The notes under the pieces: generated by a model
The model's input: the letters and a program-made list of their open reading frames with translations, nothing else
Databases searched by the model: none
Told to the model about the DNA's origin: nothing
In this document: positions 11,588 to 22,989 of the stretch, piece after piece
Numbering within the stretch: the stretch's first letter is position 1
Layout: each line of letters opens with the position of its first letter
Origin: Cryptomeria japonica
Lineage: Eukaryota > Streptophyta > Pinopsida > Cupressales > Cupressaceae
Direction of reading: 5' to 3'
DNA: 60,000 nucleotides
Assembly: GCF_030272615.1 (NCBI RefSeq)
Contig: NC_081408.1
Location: forward strand, 335,516,793 to 335,576,792
Made by a program: the position numbers and the translations under genes

Positions 11588-11966
11588 ATCCATTAAAGAA
11601 GATAAGGAACTGCATTTTCAAAGCCTTACCATAAGCAGTTCCAAAATACAAAAGCATAATCGATGAAATCAGTATTTCCGATACATACAGAAAAGTCACT
11701 TACCGAGTTGAATGTTACCGAGCATGGTAAAACTGCAGACCTTACCGAGTTAGGTCAGTCTTACCGAGCAATCGCTAAAGTCATTAAGTCATCTCACCTA
11801 CCCACTTATCAAGCATTAATGACAGAATTTTAATAAAAAGGGCAAAATCGACTTCATTCTTCACCGCGTTATTTAGCATTCGAAGAGCTTAGGTTTTCAA
11901 AGTGCTTAAGGAGATTTAAGATGAATTTGCAGCGAAGGATCTAAAAAGAACTCGTTCCATTCAGCA
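11588..11966 (+). other. Inter-ORF spacer of inner element
   Basis: About 380 bp between ORF1 and ORF2 with no ORF. It contains four ACCGAG hexamers (about 11700-11770). How ORF2 would be expressed (splicing, reinitiation or a second transcript) is not evident. Confidence 0.6.
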
Positions 11967-14900
11967 ATGACTTCCACTAGCACCACCAGCAGGAGCAAGG
12001 CGAAGAAGACTTCCAATATGTTAGTGAAAGGAGTTAAATGGACAGCACCGAACTTCAAACTCGTTCCAGCAATCGCAGAATCACTCGACCCAAGTGGAGC
12101 ACAGTCCAGAATTCCTTCCAAGGTACTTCTTATCAATGACATTCGTACTCATTTCAAATGCACTATTCAGGAGTTAGGGACTTTAGAAATGGACAATGCC
12201 CTAAGTCAGCTATGTGTTGACAAAACCCTAAAACCCGAGCATAGACATTTGGAAATCAAAGGTTTGACCCATATCCCACACCTACCAAGAAATTTTCAAG
12301 TGAAATGGATTAGGTATGTATTGAGCCATGTACATGATGGGCAACTATGGTTAGATCAACCTATCTTAATAACAAAGAAGATGATTCATAGAATCACAGG
12401 TTTACCGATGTCAGACAAAGCAAAATCCACCAAAACCCTAGGTCGGGACGAACTGCAGGAGTTAACTCTTGCCGAGTGGGATGGCAGAGGATTGAAAATT
12501 AACAATGTATCTGATGTTGAACTTAAATTTGGTATTATTATCATTGCATATAAGCTGTATAGTTCCAGTAGGCTAAATAGTGTGGCATGTGAGGCAGTAG
12601 ACCTTGCCTACAAGGTAGTAAAGAAGAACATGGATAGTATAAGGACATCAAAGAATAATCCATGCAAATTTGGTTCTTTGTTGATTTGTATATTTTTCTA
12701 TGTACAAAACTTTTTCCCTTCTAAAGGCACAGTAGTATGGAGGAAGGATACTCCAATTTTGTATCAGATAAATGAGTTTATAGCAGAAATAGGTCAGAAT
12801 TTTGAGACAGTAATGGATAATTATTTTGAAGAATTTAAGGACAAAATGAACAACAGGTTCAGGATTCCTCCTAAGTTGGTAAAAGATTACAAGGATGATA
12901 TATGTTTCATGGTAGACTGTGATAAAGTTTACATCTAGGCAGCCATACCCCGAGTGGCATGGGTAAAACCATTGCCCTATGAAATTAACATAGATGAAGC
13001 AAGGGATATAATAGAAGCCCTGATAAATGAACCAGCCATTCCCAACACCCCTGCATTTGGCACTTATGATGAGGCCAAAGCCAGAATTGAGCTTGAAATC
13101 AAGCTTCCAAAGGCCATCACCAGTACCAAGAGAAAGGCAGCTAAAGAAATAGAAGAGGAATCAGAAGAGGAAGCAGAAACACCAAAGAAGAAAGGCAAAG
13201 TAGTAATCACCAAGCCTAAACTTAAAACTGCAGTGTTCACAAGGAGAACCAGGAAAGGGCAGAAAGAAAGTGAAGTTGTATTCAGGAAACCCCCTCCTAC
13301 CTTCGAAGAAAAATTGAAACAGTTGGAACAAGGATCTGGCATGTCTAACTTCAAGGCACTGAAGTATGAAAGCAGATCAGATGCAAAAAAGATGCAGATC
13401 GAGGAGCTTTTACTGAACAAAATGGGAAAATGGAAATATACCCCAGATGATATCAGTTCTCAAATTCCAAATGAGCTTCTAGTCAGGATTAGACCAAGAT
13501 GGACTTCAGCAGTGCAAACTGTCAAAGACATTTATGCACAAACCTTAAAACAGTTGTTACCGAACCTGGCATATAAAGAAGTAAAAGAGGCATTAAAGGA
13601 GAATGAACACCAAATGACACTTAGGTTTCATACCTTCTTAGTTCTCTCCAAGCAGATAGAAGCAATAGTAAATAATGCCACAATTGTGTGGAAAAGGATA
13701 TATAAGCTGCCAATGCCATCTGACCCCACGGTAACAATTGAGGGTGATAAAGATGATGAAGAGGATGAAGAGGAGAAGGAAGAAGAAGAAGCAGCTGAGG
13801 AAGAAGGTGACATGGTAATAATAGGTGATGAAGAAGACACGGTGATAATAGGTGATGAAGAAGATGATCCTGAACAGGTAGCAGCAGAAGTCATTGCATC
13901 TCTTCCTCACTCACCGCAGAAAGGCGTTGCATCATCAGCTTCAGCCAGCAGGATTGTGAGCACAGTAGCTACATCTATTGCTCAATCCTTGCCAATCACC
14001 TCTCAGCTCCAGACCCCAACAGTTACCTCATCCACCGAGCTGCAGAGCATGTCATTATCTACCGGGATGCAGAGTGTTGCCTCTACCGAGCAACAAGTGA
14101 CTTCTTCAGTCACTGAGATCACAACTTCTCCTGCAGCATGTATAGTAAGTTTTGCAACCTCTCCAGTTTTGACACATTCTTTAGCACAAATGATCACACC
14201 AATCAGCACTCCTGTATGTACATCAATTTTGGGAACAGTCGGTACATCCATGAGTCTTCCTCTAGTAAATCCCATTCCAGTTATAACAGCTACTCCAACC
14301 TTATCAACCATTGTAACTACATCAAAAGATAAGGAAGTAAGCACAGAAGTAATACAAAAGACACCTTTAAAACTTCTGCTTACCGACAAGGCTATAGAGG
14401 ATGATATAGATCTGGATAAAGAGATTGTCATTCCACAAATAGACCTCAATACTGCATCAATTGATGAAATGAGATTGATCAGCCAGTTGTTAGAACAGAA
14501 AGCAAAACAAAAACAACTAAGAAGTGAGAGAGACAGGGAATTCAACATCATAAACAGTGCAAAGACCATTCTCACAGATGCCTTAGGTATAAAAGTTGAT
14601 CCCTCTCAACACATTTTGCTACAACTCGAAGAGGCTATGAACAGATTCAATGAGGACTCATCAGGAGAAGAGAAACTGATAGAAAGAACCGAGAAGAAAT
14701 TTGATAACAAGGTGCTTGAACACATTGCTCAGCAGATAGCAATAAAACAAGTTGAATTGACCACTATTTTGGCCAAGTTAGAAAATTCTTTTAATAATAT
14801 AACTTCATTTTGTGCAAAGTTATGTGATGTTACCGAGTTCACAAAAGGAATCAGAGATCAACTGAAGAAAATTGATGATGATCTGAAAGTAAGTGCACAA

Positions 14901-15143
14901 TAGTTGCAGCTTGACCCCAGCTCAAGCTCAACTCACCATTCAAACATCAGATTCCTATTAGATAAGCAATCAGAATTGCTCAGGGAAGATGCAAGGATCC
15001 GGTCTACATTGTTAGATATTCAGAATATGATCCTTCCTAACATGGATACAATGCAGAAACACATTACACATTCCAAAACATTGATCCATGATAACAGTTT
15101 TTCAGTTGTAGAGCATGTAATTGAACTATCAGCCAAAGTTTAA
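11967..15143 (+). pseudogene. ORF2 of inner element: large protein of unknown function, two in-frame TAGs
   Basis: A single frame of 1059 codons including the stop, broken only by TAG at 12936 and 14901. The N-terminal part (residues about 20-330) is helical, with landmarks MIHRITGLP, FGIIIIAYKLYSSSR and CKFGSLLICIFFYVQNFF. The outer-element homologue aligns across it (VVIGLP, FHFGNLLVCLMLYF, CF+V near the end) and continues across the first TAG: PRVAWVKPL versus PRTIWVTKM. A Lys/Glu-rich linker follows, an acidic run with two VIIGDEED repeats (about 13740-13870), a Ser/Thr-rich region (about 13930-14330), and a coiled-coil-like tail. The design loosely recalls plant-mobile-domain TE proteins, but I cannot assign a family. 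Both stops are compatible with CAG to TAG change; translational readthrough is the alternative. Confidence 0.8.
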
Positions 15144-15525
15144 GTTGCATTGTCTATTTGCATAATTTTGCAAGAAAATTGGGATAAGACCTTGGCTCAT
15201 ATCAAACAAGTACACTCAGAGTTTATCTCACACTTTAATATTTCTATTTGAGTTATCTATTCTTTGGCATTATTGTCAAAAAGGGGGAGAATATGGAACA
15301 TATTAGAGACAAAGGGAGAATGATCAAGGGAGAATGTAAATAACAATTGGTATAGAGATAAGTGTATAGAATTATATGTATATTCTATGGGGGAGTTATG
15401 TACAGTGAGATATATAGGTATATACAGCAATCTACAATTGGTATCAATTTTGAAGAATCAAGTCAGCATGACAGATTCATTTTTGTCTCATAAGTGTTTT
15501 TGTCACTAATGCCAAAGGGGGAGAT
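15144..15525 (+). promoter_or_regulatory. 3' untranslated region and polypurine tract, inner element
   Basis: Non-coding. The tract AAAGGGGGAGA (15514-15524) abuts the 3' LTR and is the likely plus-strand primer. Further purine tracts lie upstream (AAAAAGGGGGAGAA near 15278, and GGGAGAA near 15313 and 15330). Confidence 0.85.
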
Positions 15526-16682
15526 TGTTGGAATAATGATATATTTGTCATTAGTGAATACACTTAGTGAAAACACTTATTCGATTTTGAATGTTACCGA
15601 GCTCATCACTCAGTCCACAGCCTATACCGAGCATTCAGCAAAGCTCACCGATTAAACAGTTCAAACCGAGCAGTAAGACTGTCACCGAGCATATGAGACA
15701 AACAACAGTTACCGAGAAGTCAGTTCAAACCGAGTCACCAGTGGTTACCGAGTGACACTATATCTACCGAGTCACCACAGCTACTGAGTTCCAAGCTACA
15801 CTTCGGGACTAGTATGGACCGAGCTTCTACTCTTACCGAGAGCATGACGATGCCGAGTACTGTAGTGGACGCCGTGTATCAGAAGATCACCAAGCCAGCT
15901 TGAGGAACCGAGTATCTACTGACTCAGTAATATTTTGTTCACCTATGTAAGGCCGACTTAAGAATGAGTTTATGTTATTAATTTGTATGAGGCCGACTTT
16001 ATGAAATGTAAATGTAATTATGGACGGTATATATATGTAATGTATTATACCATCTGTAGTATGTATGTAAGATGTATGGATATGCGAAATTAAAAGGAGC
16101 AGAGTAGAAACTGCATTAAGGCAGCAGACCAGAACATTTTCGCAGAGTCAGTAAAGGAGCAGAATCGACATATCTATCTCAGAAGGAGATCAATACTCAA
16201 AGGATCTTATCAGCAATAAAGTTGTAAGTCAAGATCTACTGTTTCATCCTAACAGTTGAATCAGTTTGTAAATCCTTTTACCGGGTAGACTTAACAGTCT
16301 CTTGTAAATCTCTTAACCGAGTGCATACTTCATTGTATGTTTGTAAATCCTCTAACAAGGTGGACCTAGCAGTCCAAATTTGCTTCTAACAGGGCAGATC
16401 ATTAGAAGTGATCATTGTAAGCCTTAACCGGCCAACTTTTACTGCAGTACCAAAGTTTTGTGGGTACCATCCCCACCCCAGTTTTACTTTCTATTTGGAA
16501 GGTTTCTGGGTCACCAAATCTTTGTGTTATGTGTTGTGAATGATTATATTTTCATGCATGCAGTAGATTAAATGAATGAATGGTTTAATATATGCAAGTG
16601 CAGAAATGAATTAAAAGATTTAAGTGTTATTGATTCACCCCTCCCCTCTCAGTAACTTGGTTAGTCCTGAATATTTTCAACA
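15526..16682 (+). repeat. Inner element 3' LTR (1157 bp)
   Basis: Nearly identical to 9233-10359 apart from about 13 transitions and a 30-bp segment near 15601 absent from the 5' copy. Ends TTCAACA at 16682, followed by the TAGAG duplication. Confidence 0.95.
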
Positions 16683-17655
16683 TAGAGAACTTGCAAACAA
16701 GTTGAGACAAGAAAACAATAATATGAAGAATGAAATACAAGATATGAGTATGAGGTTATGTAAAGATATTGAAGACAGGAAGAAGAATGAAGAAGACTTG
16801 ACTAGGAGACTTAATGATGCTCGAAATGAAAATCTAAGACTTAGTCATGAAAATGATATGTTGAAGACAGATCTGATTCATATGCAACATGATAAAACTA
16901 AGCTTATGAGACAAAAAGGAATTTTAGAAAATAAATTGGCTGCTACAAATAAACACAAAGACAAATTCAAGAAAATTTTAGAGGAGCTTGATGAAATGCT
17001 AAAAAGTCAGAAACCTAATGGAGATACTAATGGACTTGGATTTGAAGTTGGAGAAAGTTTTGGTACTGCAAACAATCTAGATTAGAGAAAACCGGTAAGA
17101 CAACTTAATGCTTATAAATTTAATGGTAAATATTTCAATTGCAACAAATATGGTCATAGAGTAAATTAGTGTAGATTCAAAAATAATTAGAATATTAATG
17201 CACCCACTGGTCAATGTTCCAAATGCAACAAAGTTGGTCATAATTCAGAAAATTGCAGAATGAATGTGAAATATTATGTTTGTGGAAGATATGGATATTT
17301 ATCTAATCAATGCAAAAAACAAACTGGCATAGGATATGGAAAGGCTATTCAGAGGAATAATGTAACTTGTTATGCTTGTAACAAAATTGGACATTTTGCA
17401 AAATTTTGTAGAAGCAAGACTTCACAAGCAAACAATAAAGGATCTAGTTTGAAAGACAAAGAAAAGGTAGATGAAGTAAAGCAAGAACTTTCAAAACAAT
17501 GGATTAAGAAGAGATATCAAATAGTTGATGAAAATGTCTCTATACTAGTAGAGCAGAGTAATCCTCCATCGGCAGGAGATTCTTCATCCAACTGGGAAGT
17601 AACCCTTTGGGGGTATTGCAACAAGTTGAAAATCATGCAGATTACCCTTGGTTGA
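16683..17655 (+). pseudogene. Outer element ORF1, 3' piece (coiled coil and zinc knuckles)
   Basis: Continues the ORF1 begun at 9028. After the TAGAG duplication one frame runs to 17655, crossed by TAG at 17083, 17167 and 17188. A Lys/Glu/Asn-rich coiled coil (to about 17000) precedes the GLGFEVGESF motif, then four knuckle sites in varying decay. The first is degenerate and contains a stop. CSKCNKVGHNSENC is intact. The third has lost a Cys and the His (both now Tyr). CYACNKIGHFAKFC is intact. The tail KQWIKK matches the QQWVPK end of the inner ORF1. The ORF shown as starting at 16624 begins in LTR sequence and is an artefact there; true ORF1 sequence starts at the duplication. Confidence 0.85.
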
Positions 17656-17899
17656 TGGTGAGAAGATAGATTTATTCCTTACCAGCAAATGTGTTAAGTT
17701 TTGACTTAACCAACAAGCATTTAATGTGTTTGGTGAGAGATATGTTATTATAAATCAACTAATTTCCCTCATTTTTGACTTAGCAAACATTCAAATTATC
17801 AAAGAGCGTGAAAACTGAGCGAAGGCATTCAAGGAGAAGGTGCGAAGTGATTTCTTCAGACATTCATAATATTTCTCAGGCAGTAAAAGGTATTTTTGA

Positions 17900-20800
17900 A
17901 TGGCCTCTTCTTCTATTCTTGAATTTATTTTGAACCCTACCATTGTGGAAAATGTGAAATGCCTTAGGCCCATGTTTAAGATAATTCCCTAAATTGTGAA
18001 GCAAGATGACTCTGTAGGGGCAATTTTTAAGATTCATAAAGGTGTAGCATTTGCAAAAGACCCTAGGATTTATATACATTGCAATATTGAAGAACTAGGT
18101 TCTGAGGAATTAATAGAAATATTTGAAAAGGTCATTTGTGATGAACATGGTACTGTTAAACCCAAACACAAGATTATGGAAAATTTAGGTTTTGTGGAGA
18201 TACTGAATATCCCTCAATTTCTAGAGGAAGTAGTAAGGATTGTATTGAGTAGAGGACATGGAGAATTCTTATGATTGGTTTCTATCTACAAGATAACTTG
18301 ACAAGCAATTAGGGTAGTGATTGGTTTACCCTCAACTGGTAGTAGACCTGATAAGACAAAGAAGATTCCCAACAACAAAGTGATGAGCTTAGCCGGAGCA
18401 AAATCTAACAATAGATCACTTAGAGTAAATGATATCAAGGACATCAATGTGAGATGTGTAAGTATGGTGCTAGGATATAAGGCCACACATGCTAATAGAC
18501 TAAATTTTGTTTCTAGTCTTTGTATACATAGTGCCTATGAGATGGTAAACAACAATACAATGGTAGATGTGTGTGAATGGTTAAAATATGAGCTTATTGA
18601 CAATTTGAAAAAGATCAAGGGAGACAAGAAAGGCACATTCCATTTTGGAAATCTATTGGTATGTTTGATGCTATACTTTGTTAAAGAGATCCCTAGTACA
18701 AGACCCAAAGAATTTGGCTATGATACACCAGTAGTAAAACAACTACAGGAAGCTTTTACCGACATGGGAACTGCTAGAGACAACAACATAGAAAATTACT
18801 TTAAAACTTTCCAAGCTAAGATGAGAGCTAGAGAAAGGATACCATAGAGTACAGTAGACAAATATGACAAAGAAATTTGTTTTGTTATCAAAAGAGATGA
18901 GAGATGGATGGAGGCAATACTACCTAGGACTATCTGGGTCACCAAGATGGGATATGAGGTAGATCTTACTATTCTGGAGACATATGCCAAAGCTTTATTG
19001 GATGCACCGAGAGAACCATTGGAAAAGGTATTTGGTAGTGATGAGACTATTGAGAGTAATGTAAATATGTTGAGGAAAAGAAAGAAAAGAGAAAAATACA
19101 TTAGAGATGCTTCTAAAATGGTAAAGGAAATCAAATAAAATGTCATAAACCTTAGTGGCACATCTGCTAGTGATCTTGAAGGACTTCAACCAGAGGCACA
19201 CATTTCACCGGTTGACACATCTTCTGGAACTGATAGTGATAGGGCAGTGGAATTTAAAAGAGTTGAAAGGAGGAAGAGAAAACCTTCACCGATACCCTCT
19301 TCTATACCTAAGAGAACAAGGACTTTGAGAAAGAAACAACAATAAGGGAACCACCCAAGAAACTAACACCAAAGAAGAAACAACAACCAGTTACCCCTTC
19401 TTTGAATGATTTATTAAATGAAATAATTGATGATGATAATTTGGCTAATGTACACAAACTATATAATACATTTAATGATTTTGACAGGGAGAGTATTGAG
19501 AATGGGATTATTTTACAATTGGAAATTTATAAGAAGGTTCTAATTGAAGTTGTGAATGACTTACCAAATGAACTTTATAGAAGACTGGATGCAAAAAGGA
19601 TAGCAGTGATGGAATTAGACAAGAAATTGAAAATTGAAAAACTTATAGTTGTACATCCTATAAATTCAAGAGAACAAATTGATGAACTCATTTCTGAGGC
19701 TAACCGATCTGTATTTGCTAGTGGACACTGACAAGTGAGCTTAATGGAAGGAAGTGTGAAAGAGATTGCAGATAATTGGGATATTTTTTTCATGGAAAAG
19801 GAAAAACAAGAGGAAATGAACCAATCTAAAAAGACATTTAAAGTGTATCAGAAGGAAATGATAAGGGCAAAGGAAAAATTGGTGGAGTTCCAAACATCAG
19901 GATCACTAACAATCTACCACCACCCTTGGATAATGCACCAGTACATTTAGAAGATCCACCAGTTACTGACACTGAAGGTATTACACATGATGATACAAAT
20001 CCTGAATCTGAGATACTCTTTACTATAAATGTGGATACTCAAGAAATAAATATTGTTGTGGATAAGGACAATTAAGAGGTTAAGACAGACAATGTTGATA
20101 GTGGCAACATGACAGAGCAACCATTCGAAACTAAGAAACCTACTGAAGTTAAAGAGGCTGGCACAAGGCCACCGGAGACAAAGATACTGGCAGTTCAAAT
20201 TTTAGGAAAACAAATTGAGATAGAGGTACACACATAAAAAACCGGCAATCACAGTGACATTATAATAGTCTGAGAAACCTTTGTAGGTTGAGATGCAAAC
20301 CCAAATTGATCCACTGAAGGAAGATGCAATGAAAATTGGTACATCTAATGGAAACATAGAGGTAATAAAGATAATTGGTCACACATCTGGCACATCTATA
20401 GGTGAATTCATACCTACCAATGTTACAAAGGTACTTTTGGATTCAATCAAGAAGATAATAGATTGCAATGCATTGGCATACAAGGAAATTGACAACACTA
20501 TACCTATTATTAAGTTGATTCCACCGAATTGTAACATAGATCATATTAAGGATTCTTTAGGTAAATTGGACACATTGTCCAAATTTATTGTTGATAATGT
20601 AATAACCATTGACAAGGTAAATAAGGACGCAATCAAGGAGAAAGTTGAAAAGGAGAAAATCAAATTCTTTGAAGACACCATAAAGAAGTGTACAAAACAT
20701 TTGAATACATTATTACCATGTACTTAACTCTACAATTTTGGAGTACAAAGAGCTATATAGGGAAACATGCAAACCTCACCTTTTGGCAGAGGACATAGAT

Positions 20801-21180
20801 AAGGAGATTGGTAAAACAGATAAAGAAATTGATGACATAGTTGATAATATAATTGGCTCATCTGAACCCATATCAGTTATTGAGTAGGAACTGGTAGTTT
20901 TTGAGGAGAAATTAGACAAACTTGAGAAAGAGAAGGCAAGGATAAGGTCAAATGCCCGGGAGCTTAAAAATAAACTTGGTCCTAAGTTGGACAATCTTAT
21001 CTCTCTAAGGATTGAAATATCTAAGGCATTACTTCAAGGAGAGCGATCATCAGAAGAACACATGCACTATCTCACTGGCATGATCCAATAGACTAAGGAA
21101 ACCTTGAATGACAGCAAAAGGTTTATGTAGAATCTAAATCTAATTTTGGCATATATTTTTCAGATTGTAACCAACTAGTT
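17900..21180 (+). pseudogene. ORF2 of outer element, decayed
   Basis: ATG at 17900 (MASSSILEFILNPTIVENV) opens a frame that reads through several stops (TAA near 17990, then 18272, TAG near 18308, 18845) to about 19340. A frameshift there and another near 20725 lead to a Lys/Glu-rich helical tail around 21180. It is homologous along its length to the inner ORF2: FKIIP/FKLVPA near the start, IEELG/IQELG, VIGLP/RITGLP, FGNLLVCLMLYFVKEIPS/FGSLLICIFFYVQNFFPS, then Lys/Arg-rich and coiled-coil parts. No motif identifies an enzyme. Retention of the same two genes in two elements of very different age suggests that both proteins matter to the family. Confidence 0.8.
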
Positions 21181-21385
21181 GCAGATTTTGAGGTAAAATT
21201 TTTGCACTCATTTGACTATTTTTGACAACCTTTGTTATTGATATCAAAGGGGGAGTAGTGGAGAGAAAAATACTTATGCAGAGGAGATCATTTTCTTAGG
21301 GGGAGCTCATTCCTTTTGGAATTTTTGGACTTCAGTTTTTGGAACAATTTTTTGGATTTTTCTCATGAGTGTTGCCATCAATGCC

Positions 21386-21397
21386 AAAGTGGGAGAT
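21386..21397 (+). promoter_or_regulatory. Polypurine tract, outer element
   Basis: AAAGTGGGAGAT immediately before the 3' LTR, interrupted by one T. Other purine runs (AAAGGGGGAG near 21247, GGGGGAG near 21299) lie upstream, matching the layout of the inner element. Confidence 0.75.
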
Positions 21398-22189
21398 TGT
21401 TGGCATTCTACACTCTTATGAGAATAGTTGATGTTCTCATTGATGGCAACCAACTGGAAATCATTTGGCAACCACTGGTAGTTACCAGCACCGGTAATAG
21501 ACTTCTACATACACAGGAAGGCATTTCACTGGCAGCGACAGCAATGCATATTGACACTCAAGCCGACATAGAATAAAATTTTGTTTATTATTTTATAATG
21601 TAATTATCATTTGTAAATCCAACATGGCATATTGTAAAACGCTCATAAATGTATGCGATATTCTAGGTCTTTTTGTATAGAGGATAGATGAGAAGTATAA
21701 GGAAATTTTGTATAAGGTGATATAATTGACAATGAAGGTTTTGGTTATAGACTGAGCTTAAACTGGTACTAACTTTGGCACAGTTGATGCTAATTTGAAG
21801 TAGTACATTGTATTGGATTTTGATAATCCATTTTATAAGTAAGTGAGACTTCTATTTTGTGGTTGAGTAGTGAGCTCTAGGCTGCTAGCCTTCTTGTATG
21901 TACAGGCCCCTCATTGTAAGTAATATTTATTCATTGGCCAGTGAGTGAATATTGTGGGTTACAAATCCCACCGAGGTTTTTCCCACACCGGGTTTCCTCA
22001 TTAAATATCTTGTGTTATGGTGTGTTCTCTATGATGTCTTTGTTATTCTTATTTGTTGCATTAATTCTAATTTACTGGTACAATGTTTTGAGATGCAAAA
22101 TTCTTAATAAGGATAAATATTCTGCTAATCGGTTAGACATTGATTCACCCCCCCTCTCAGTGTCTTTGGGACTATCATTGATTCTAACA
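21398..22189 (+). repeat. Outer element 3' LTR (792 bp)
   Basis: TGTTGG...CTAACA, followed by the ATTTA duplication at 22190-22194. Intact sister of the interrupted LTR at 7112-8957. The 90-codon ORF at 21941 lies within it and is not a gene. Confidence 0.95.
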
Positions 22190-22194
22190 ATTTA

Positions 22195-22919
22195 TCAATT
22201 GGTATTGTTATAATTACATTGAGCCGACATGATGCATTGCATTTTGACTTACTTGTAAATAGTTTAATTGTAATATTCTTACTGAGCTGACCAACACATT
22301 TGTCCTAGGTTTTGGTATATATGTAAGATCTCATTTGTGAGACAAGCATATGTAGAGAAAAAAGAAGGTATATGGTTATGGTATTGTAACATGGTATGTG
22401 TGAATATTAAAGACTATATGAGCAGACCATAGAGAAGGTTCAAGGAAGGTTTGAAGGTGATTATCAAAGCTTTATTGGTATTGAATCCAACATTGGAGAT
22501 GCTACTTTGTGCAATACATCATCATTAAATTTAATCATCCAATTGTAGTTAGTGTGACTCCTATTTTGTGATTGAGCAGTGAGCTCTAGGCGGTTGGTCT
22601 TTCTGCATGTGCAGACCCCATTTGTATGCACATACTATCTGTAGTAGTATCATCTAATTGTGGGTAAGGTTTCCCACTATGTTTTTTCCCCTTACTGGGT
22701 TTCCACATACAAATCTCTCTGTTATGTGTTGTGGATGTTGTTTATCTTTCTGTTTCATGCATTAAGTTTCACCGGTATTGATATTAACTATTAATTTGTT
22801 AACCAACATTAAGTTTGGTTTACCGGTTTTATGTATCAAGTTTGACTAAATTATATTTGGGTTGAAACTAATAGACAACTGATTCACACACCCCTCTTAG
22901 TTGCCTCCGGGTCCTAATA
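22195..22919 (+). repeat. Copia host 5' LTR, right piece
   Basis: Runs up to the PBS. By position the LTR should end in CA, but the sequence reads TA (22918-22919), a C to T change. Contains several ACCGG motifs and the usual TTCACAC...CCTCTTAG block before the end. Confidence 0.75.
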
Positions 22920-22921
22920 AT

Positions 22922-22933
22922 TGGTATCAGAGC
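22922..22933 (+). promoter_or_regulatory. Primer-binding site, Copia host
   Basis: TGGTATCAGAGC, exact tRNA-iMet complement. Confidence 0.95.
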
Positions 22934-22989
22934 CAAGTCCTATTTTTGCATAAGTTTAACAACATGAGGAGATTCTATAGCAACTAACT

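Larger units (their letters stand above)
9233..16682 (+). mobile_element. Inner pol-less LTR retrotransposon, nearly intact
   Basis: A 7450-bp element with LTRs 9233-10359 and 15526-16682, both TGTTGG...TTCAACA, flanked by TAGAG (9228-9232 and 16683-16687). It has a perfect tRNA-Met PBS, a polypurine tract, an intact ORF1 and an ORF2 interrupted only by two TAG codons. Protease, integrase and RT are absent, so it must have been mobilised in trans. It sits inside ORF1 of an older relative of the same two-gene type. The LTRs differ by about 13 substitutions by eye, all transitions, plus one 30-bp indel, so it is the youngest layer of this nest. Confidence 0.95.
7112..22189 (+). mobile_element. 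Outer pol-less LTR retrotransposon with two ORFs
   Basis: Both LTRs start TGTTGG and end TCTAACA, and ATTTA flanks both ends (7107-7111 and 22190-22194). Without the nested solo LTR, the 5' LTR is 792 bp, exactly the length of the 3' LTR (21398-22189). It has a tRNA-Met PBS variant (8960-8972) and a purine tract before the 3' LTR. Between them lie the remains of ORF1 (coiled coil and zinc knuckles) and ORF2. No protease, integrase, RT or RNase H motif was found in any frame. Roughly 14% LTR difference over the first 260 bp, by eye, makes it clearly older than the element nested in it. Insertions: solo LTR at 7374-8422 and full element at 9233-16682. Confidence 0.9.

Noticed and set aside
13628-14575. 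Long minus-strand ORFs rich in Ser, up to 190 codons
   Set aside because: They are the antisense of the Glu/Asp-rich and Ser/Thr-rich parts of ORF2, whose codon composition keeps the opposite strand open.
16624-16690. Start of the 153-codon ORF at 16624
   Set aside because: Its first 20 codons lie in the 3' LTR of the inner element; the real coding sequence is the interrupted ORF1 that begins at 9028.
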